From a virus: 27,544 nucleotides of DNA. The notes beneath the pieces were generated by a model. The model searched no databases. It was not told the origin of the DNA and saw only the letters and a list, made by a program, of their open reading frames with translations. The translations under genes were made by a program, and so were the position numbers. The DNA lies in the IMG/VR virus record IMGVR_UViG_3300020436_000068, positions 1 to 27,544 of that record; one strand, written 5' to 3'. Shown piece after piece: positions 23,301-27,544 of the stretch (its first letter is position 1; each line of letters starts with the position of its first letter).

Positions 23301-26300
23301 ATGGTCAGGTGTATGCCACTCAAGGAACTTGAATTCGTCAGCGGCACTGTTACGTGCACCGTCCTTGTGCAACTGTGCCCACCATGGCACGGTGGTCGTC
23401 ATACCCGGTGTCGTTTGAATGAACATGTTGGGTCGGTACGGCAGGCTGCGACGTGTGAACGCAGGTGATGCAGTCTCGTCAACACCAAGTGGGTTGTACA
23501 ATCCCAGTGTAGGTATGTTGGTGAACTGACTTCCCGCATCAGGCTCTAAGTCAAGTATGACTTCGTTAATGATAATCTCACAGCCTCGTACGTCAGCCAT
23601 TGTTGCCTCAGCAAGAACAAGCGTCATTGCACCGAGGTTCGATTTGTCATGCTCTATCGCAATGACAGTGTTGACTTGTTGCCCTGTCAATTCTGTAACC
23701 TTGTCTCCCGATTCAGATGGGGCTTTGGTTGCATCGCTGTGATTGAGGTGGTAACCAGTAATCTGTTGTGAGAACACGTTCGGCTGAATGATAATTTGAT
23801 ACGCTCCAACTTCCATTGGGTCAGGGAAGTGGTTGTCAAGCGTGTATGTTCCCGCTGCCTCCAACACAATCGAATGACCACCTTCTGAGTTGGTTGTACC
23901 TGCCTGTCCATTCGATGCGGCTATACCATAACCATCGTACTTGACCTTCGTCTCGGTCATGAGCGTAAACGCACCTCCGTGAATATCAGATGGTGCAAAT
24001 GCTGCCGTTGGTCCACTGAACCATACAAGCGGGTCACGACCGGGGGCGTTGTTTACTACTTCGCCATCGCCCAAGTAAGCATCTTCAAACGGCTTATTTG
24101 ATGCACTTCGACAAGCAAGATGCAAATCATACATTCGTTGATAGGCAGGGTGAGCGTAATGACCGGGTAACAGTGCCATTGTCGGTGTAACGTAATGATG
24201 ACCCATACGAGGGATTGGCATAGGTGTCATCTTTGGTGCAGTCAACTGTGTGTAAGGGGTGGTAGTAATGCTTGACCAATCGATGTTTGGCATGTCAGGA
24301 CTTGAGCCACTGTACTCACTGTGGTCACGCAAACGACGTGACGCAAAGAACCGTGTGCTACCCGCAGGCATGTAGTATGAGGGTACGACTTTAAGACCAG
24401 TTTTTCCTGTAACGAACGACACAAAGTCAGGAGATACGACAACACCAGTGAATTTGTTACTACCTGTGTTCGTGTATGATGCAATGACACCTTTGTTTGT
24501 CGTCGGGTCGTAGACTCGCAAGAACCAACGACCACCGCTTTGTTCACTGGTGACCTTCCATACAGCGTCCTCAGGCGTCGAACCTACATTGATGTCAGTG
24601 CCTGACAATGAAGTGAAAGACAACTCATCGACATCGTCACGGTGCGTCATTGTCACACCCATTCGTGTGATGTGGAATTGTAGTGAACGGTCATGTGGCT
24701 CGTAGGCTGTCTCAAGCGGGTTGTTATTTGTGTGGTCTGACCAACCTTCGACAGATGAGTCAGGAGAGCCAAGTCGTGTCTTACTCTTTGCTGTTGATAT
24801 GTCTGTACCATCTTGACTCAGATGTTCCCACCCGTTGTTCTCCCACGTAGGCCAAGCACGTGGTCCGGGCTGAGCGTTGTTGAACATGTCCGTAATCGCT
24901 TGCTGAGGTTGCGATGGGTGTTGTATACCGCCACTACCCATTGTTTCGTTCTGATAGCCTTGTATGCGGTCAAAACTCGGTCGTACGATGATGTTGCCCG
25001 GAATGTCGTCAGGGTCAGGTAGTCGTATTTTCAGGTTGGGCGATATACCTGAACCTGCAAGTGCTGGTGACAAGCCCTCTATTTCTCTATCACTCAGATG
25101 CCTGAAATCAAGAATGACAGTACCAAGTGGGCTACCGCCTGCGATTCTGTGCTCTTGTCCAGTGTCATCAACGACCTGTAGGCTTTGAAACTGAATCTCT
25201 TCGTTTGGAATAAGCAACGCATCTTCAATCTTTGTGGCAAATTGATTTTGCTCAGCCAGTTGTGGGTGTGACAGTTCCTGTGCTTGAATGATTGGGAACA
25301 TAGCGCCGTTCGTTGTTTCAAACGAAAATCGATTGTTTCCAAGTATCTTTTCACCTACCTTCTTGTAGGCTCCGCCATCTTTTCTATAGACCCATGGTAC
25401 CATACCAAGACCCCTTGCGTTGACAGCAGGCATGGTAAGGTTGCCACCGTCCATGCGTTTCCATACAACGTGTTCTTCGTTGAAATTGCGAGCAGGGTGT
25501 TGTGTTTTGTAGAATTTGTAGATGCCAGTGCCTGTGGCACTGTATTGCGTTAATGATGTGATTCCTTGACAAGTCACGCCGTATGTACCAGTGCCTTCGT
25601 GGAACTGACTCGCAGTAACCTTTGACTCGTCCCAAAACAAATCACCCGTAGGGCTTTGACACGGGTCAGCACGCTCAATGTGGGCTGCTGACGTAACACG
25701 ACTGTGCCAGTACGTTTCTGTGCCAACAGCAGGGTAAGAGGCTGTTTGTGGGTAAGAACTTACATCGGCCAACATCATTGCTTCAACATGCGGTCCTGCC
25801 GTAGCGGGACCAACGTATCGGTCACGATTGTGTACCTTCGTAGTGTCCCACTTCGTAGTGCCTGCATTGGTAAGTGTACCGCTTCGCTTAAGGTCAAGCC
25901 AATCGCCTGCACAAAGAATACCGTCACGGTCAGCCTTTGCAATCAAAGGCATCTCACTTTCGTGTGTGATGGCAATCAGATGGCGTGAGGCTAAGCCAAT
26001 CTCGCAAGATTGTGCGGTGACACTTACAGGCATAGAGTCAGCACCGACGGGTGAACTACCTGACAAACAAGATTCGGCTGCTCCGTATGGGTTGAATCCA
26101 AGGAACGGGTGCCATGCACCTTCACCAGCAGGGAACTTGGTGCTACCAATTTGAGTGCCGTTGTATGAGTTGAGATAGGAGTATGCTTCTCCTGACCAAC
26201 CGACTGCTCCTATTGGTTTGGTTCTGTCAACGGCATCCACATAGCCGCTGTAGTGAACCTGTGTCATGTGGTCACGAGACTGACTCGTATTGTTGTAGCG

Positions 26301-27544
26301 ATGTGCACCCGCTTTAGTCCATACGTAAATCTTGACAGCGCCACCGGGAAGTGAGTTAAGAGGTGCAGCCACAATTGCAGCCTTTGTTGTTGGGTCGACA
26401 ATGTTCGTGGTTCCCGAAAGATTGCTGCCTAAAGTGAATACTGCACCTGCGTATGACGAGTAGGACGCAAATCCGTTGATGGCAGCACCATCTGTAATGC
26501 GTAACCACCCATACTGAGGGAGCGTTGTAGGGATTGATGCAGTAGCCTGTAATGTAGCAGCGGAGCCACCAGTTTGTTCTGTGTAAGTGCCTGCATTGAA
26601 TATCAATTCAACCCAACCATACTTATCTTGCTTGGCTGCGGTTTGGAACGAAGGTAGGAACGTCCCACCGATGGCTTTCAGTGGGTCTGTTCCGGGAAAT
26701 GTATTAACACCTGCTGAAACAATAGCAGCAAGTTCCTCAGCGTTTTGTGCGCGTGTAGCATCAATGACAACGTAATCTGAGTTGCTTGTCATGTCTGTTT
26801 CGCTTCCAAACGTACCTAAGTAAGCAGTTCCTAACAAAGACGACACACGGAATACTGTTGGGTTTTGTTGAGCGTCTGAGCCGCCTGCAATGCGACTATT
26901 CGATACTGGATGTTTTGGATTTCGCTCAATGTGATTGTCAAGGAAGTGACCGCCGGGGTGATAGCCACCGTCCATGTGCCATACACACGAGCGTGCAAGT
27001 GTGGTAGCAAGACCTGCTGCACCCATTGAGACGCCTGCAAAATCGGTAAACACATACGACATCGGGTGTGCATGAGCAGGTGGATTCGTTGCAGTGAACT
27101 GAGTGTCGTAAAACAACCCTTGCCCTGCTGTCTGAGCAAATCCAGTGCTGTTTGGATGACCTTTTGACGGCTCCCAATTCATGACGTAATTGTAGCCTTG
27201 CACGTTGCCTTTTTGATATTCAGCAGTGGGCGGCAAGTGAGCACTAAATCCATTGCGACTGGCTGCACCGTGTGCAATCTCATTAGGCAAATTCTTGCCA
27301 GTTGGCACACCGCTGTAGCCGTTACCACCGGTAACGATGCTGGATAGTTGCGGTTCGTGTGCTGCAAAGTTGTGAGGTACGCTTTGACCGGGTCCAAAAA
27401 TCATGTATGTTGTGTGGTCAGTAGCGTCACCCGTCGCAGTGTAACGAGCGTGTGGGTGTGAAAATCGAAGAACAATTGGACTTGGTCGCTGACAGCGAAC
27501 AGTGGTTGAACTGTCTGTGTACGTCACACCAGTGCTTGAAGCGT
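20370..27544 (-). CDS. Giant virion-associated protein, more than 2390 aa (N-terminus beyond the window)
   Basis: One frame stays open from TGA at 20370-20372 to the right edge. The first in-window candidate start is GTG 27527, but codons upstream of it to 27543 have no stop, so the real start lies outside. The protein is rich in Gly, Ser, Thr, Asn, Tyr, His and Trp and poor in Lys, with many beta-type blocks. Examples are SIVLEAAGTYTLDNHFPDP, a sandwich-like segment near 23820, and a Trp/Arg-rich patch with WWGNTRG and RGFGIRPAWDPEDAY near 21730-21830. The short motif FYAATG occurs twice (near 22715 and 20745). No transmembrane segment or nuclease motif is recognised. A tail-tube, baseplate or fibre component is likely from its size, composition and place upstream of the hub-like gene. 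Enzymatic domains cannot be excluded. Confidence 0.75.
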   Translation of the reverse strand, partial: ASSTGVTYTDSSTTVRCQRPSPIVLRFSHPHARYTATGDATDHTTYMIFGPGQSVPHNFAAHEPQLSSIVTGGNGYSGVPTGKNLPNEIAHGAASRNGFSAHLPPTAEYQKGNVQGYNYVMNWEPSKGHPNSTGFAQTAGQGLFYDTQFTATNPPAHAHPMSYVFTDFAGVSMGAAGLATTLARSCVWHMDGGYHPGGHFLDNHIERNPKHPVSNSRIAGGSDAQQNPTVFRVSSLLGTAYLGTFGSETDMTSNSDYVVIDATRAQNAEELAAIVSAGVNTFPGTDPLKAIGGTFLPSFQTAAKQDKYGWVELIFNAGTYTEQTGGSAATLQATASIPTTLPQYGWLRITDGAAINGFASYSSYAGAVFTLGSNLSGTTNIVDPTTKAAIVAAPLNSLPGGAVKIYVWTKAGAHRYNNTSQSRDHMTQVHYSGYVDAVDRTKPIGAVGWSGEAYSYLNSYNGTQIGSTKFPAGEGAWHPFLGFNPYGAAESCLSGSSPVGADSMPVSVTAQSCEIGLASRHLIAITHESEMPLIAKADRDGILCAGDWLDLKRSGTLTNAGTTKWDTTKVHNRDRYVGPATAGPHVEAMMLADVSSYPQTASYPAVGTETYWHSRVTSAAHIERADPCQSPTGDLFWDESKVTASQFHEGTGTYGVTCQGITSLTQYSATGTGIYKFYKTQHPARNFNEEHVVWKRMDGGNLTMPAVNARGLGMVPWVYRKDGGAYKKVGEKILGNNRFSFETTNGAMFPIIQAQELSHPQLAEQNQFATKIEDALLIPNEEIQFQSLQVVDDTGQEHRIAGGSPLGTVILDFRHLSDREIEGLSPALAGSGISPNLKIRLPDPDDIPGNIIVRPSFDRIQGYQNETMGSGGIQHPSQPQQAITDMFNNAQPGPRAWPTWENNGWEHLSQDGTDISTAKSKTRLGSPDSSVEGWSDHTNNNPLETAYEPHDRSLQFHITRMGVTMTHRDDVDELSFTSLSGTDINVGSTPEDAVWKVTSEQSGGRWFLRVYDPTTNKGVIASYTNTGSNKFTGVVVSPDFVSFVTGKTGLKVVPSYYMPAGSTRFFASRRLRDHSEYSGSSPDMPNIDWSSITTTPYTQLTAPKMTPMPIPRMGHHYVTPTMALLPGHYAHPAYQRMYDLHLACRSASNKPFEDAYLGDGEVVNNAPGRDPLVWFSGPTAAFAPSDIHGGAFTLMTETKVKYDGYGIAASNGQAGTTNSEGGHSIVLEAAGTYTLDNHFPDPMEVGAYQIIIQPNVFSQQITGYHLNHSDATKAPSESGDKVTELTGQQVNTVIAIEHDKSNLGAMTLVLAEATMADVRGCEIIINEVILDLEPDAGSQFTNIPTLGLYNPLGVDETASPAFTRRSLPYRPNMFIQTTPGMTTTVPWWAQLHKDGARNSAADEFKFLEWHTPDHYYQLNRPAFGAVGAQITLAGFSTIYPDIYGEHYRARSLNPSCVVISSDASAQTITVDSNELFPVEPYYGEVLEYIDADGERRTATYTNRTGTLAHATLAAATTFEGVSTANLFFTNLTAGTILRLSGPYDNREAGEVFKNSESSIATRTLAQTFAGTRDTNSLHTPDAFLCMWHPNLGRPYTYYSDDSSRSFYAATGVADSPVNKASLNNIPEHFETIHYHDFFYAASKGPFALGMKWIAPPHDADNDAATTDFHDGTVYTAAQIDALVDGTGTLDHQGGTDGSDKYNFAGYWPSGSRGGAGSSRLDGFLETVIGWGGKLFGIDCVGFRDDSGIEERTYAQMTSDSDYARNTCFGYRFSVRQPYNRPRWSPYVRGWIEGTQTNALLGYYHGPFIQQDNKTSGWDYVGADSSQSDADFPATYTGILERLTQISAMLNQDQLGRQVRYSDGRRMTQPFGCPVRTVRNASTVRRMYPNDHAGLGIAELAQAHRFYLIDWWGNTRGEDVRRFPVRGFGIRPAWDPEDAYADTNVTHRPAANNLFGGDGTDRYSGNANNDNNASSNMGTADWFNPASAMRVGDRGDGRGVRWPTHFNESLLADVSETVEPSGLVVSQPTAEPTVGKGLIRPRNDVLQTDEVERGISNRLGLADEDGLLKPTAMVSEGVESVTANSLLAEPVGGDGVRAGLDVDTLGELNDGISREYVIMSTEAHSLHTDREVGQRTTLRGALDIGSQTLGHLNMTSLSWSGQPLKGVLRVSNAHAFWALGGTYVMDWSVREGVLSDFGWGATAAADSTNPYQDANHSPKVDRTNNTDSTIEFLLRPVMTLDKSHIQMFRHNPVVTGSTPQASPNFYAATGGCKYGFYVSDAPSARTGTPSSPPYKPVYAIKPASSVTTSSSDGPNILGVDVTGYTKSDVTQPVARIVMSENTLEHFRSDAPRRLAEDGESDFSVQPRHSQTLHPKGSSGDTSFNTGDHSGE

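Noticed and set aside
1-27544. Abundance of GTCGAC and TCGA as a possible functional site
   Set aside because: Mostly explained by frequent Val-Asp and Ser/Arg-Asp codon pairs with favoured GTC, TCG and GAC codons; no regular spacing.

Overview
This window looks like part of a tailed double-stranded DNA virus of a mesophilic, probably marine archaeon. It is closest in character to the magroviruses of Marine Group II Euryarchaeota, but that name is an inference from gene content and no database was searched. The evidence is a dense set of archaeal-type replication genes on the + strand: RFC-like clamp loader, PCNA-like clamp, family B DNA polymerase, archaeo-eukaryotic primase with a PriL-type iron-sulfur tail, RPA-like protein, RecA/Sak4-like ATPase, XPF-type nuclease and a group II chaperonin. 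These sit opposite a block of long, repetitive, Ser/Thr/Gly/Asn-rich virion proteins on the - strand. No rRNA, tRNA, CRISPR, integrase or insertion sequence was seen.

Layout. Positions 1-2240 (+) hold the end of an upstream gene, three small unknown genes and a 485-residue protein that resembles an ATP-dependent DNA ligase with its catalytic motifs lost. Positions 2283-6281 (+), behind a TATA-like box, hold the clamp loader, the RPA-like protein, the RecA-like ATPase and the sliding clamp. Positions 6310-9299 (+) hold three small genes and the DNA polymerase. Positions 9345-16935 (+), behind a second and stronger TATA-like box, hold a winged-helix protein, a Cas4/RecB-like nuclease, the primase, a second winged-helix protein, an XPF/ERCC4 nuclease, a helicase-like P-loop ATPase, two small cysteine proteins, a DnaQ-like exonuclease and the chaperonin. 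A zinc-binding small protein ends the rightward block at 17204.

The leftward block runs from the right edge to 17201: a giant protein of more than 2390 residues that continues beyond the window, a baseplate-hub-like protein, a small probable tail protein, a fibre-like protein and a zinc-ribbon protein. The two blocks converge, and their stop codons overlap. Genes are packed with 4-base ATGA/GTGA overlaps or short gaps, and there is no stretch over 300 bases without a gene.

How it works together (inference): the virus appears to bring most of its own replisome (primer synthesis, clamp and loader, polymerase, proofreading, single-strand binding, recombination and flap or branch nucleases). It also carries a folding machine that may serve the replication or virion proteins. 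The leftward block would be the late structural module. The most striking sequence-level signal is the apparent total absence of the tetramers GATC, AGCT and CTAG from 27.5 kb, as expected if the virus has been shaped by restriction in its host.
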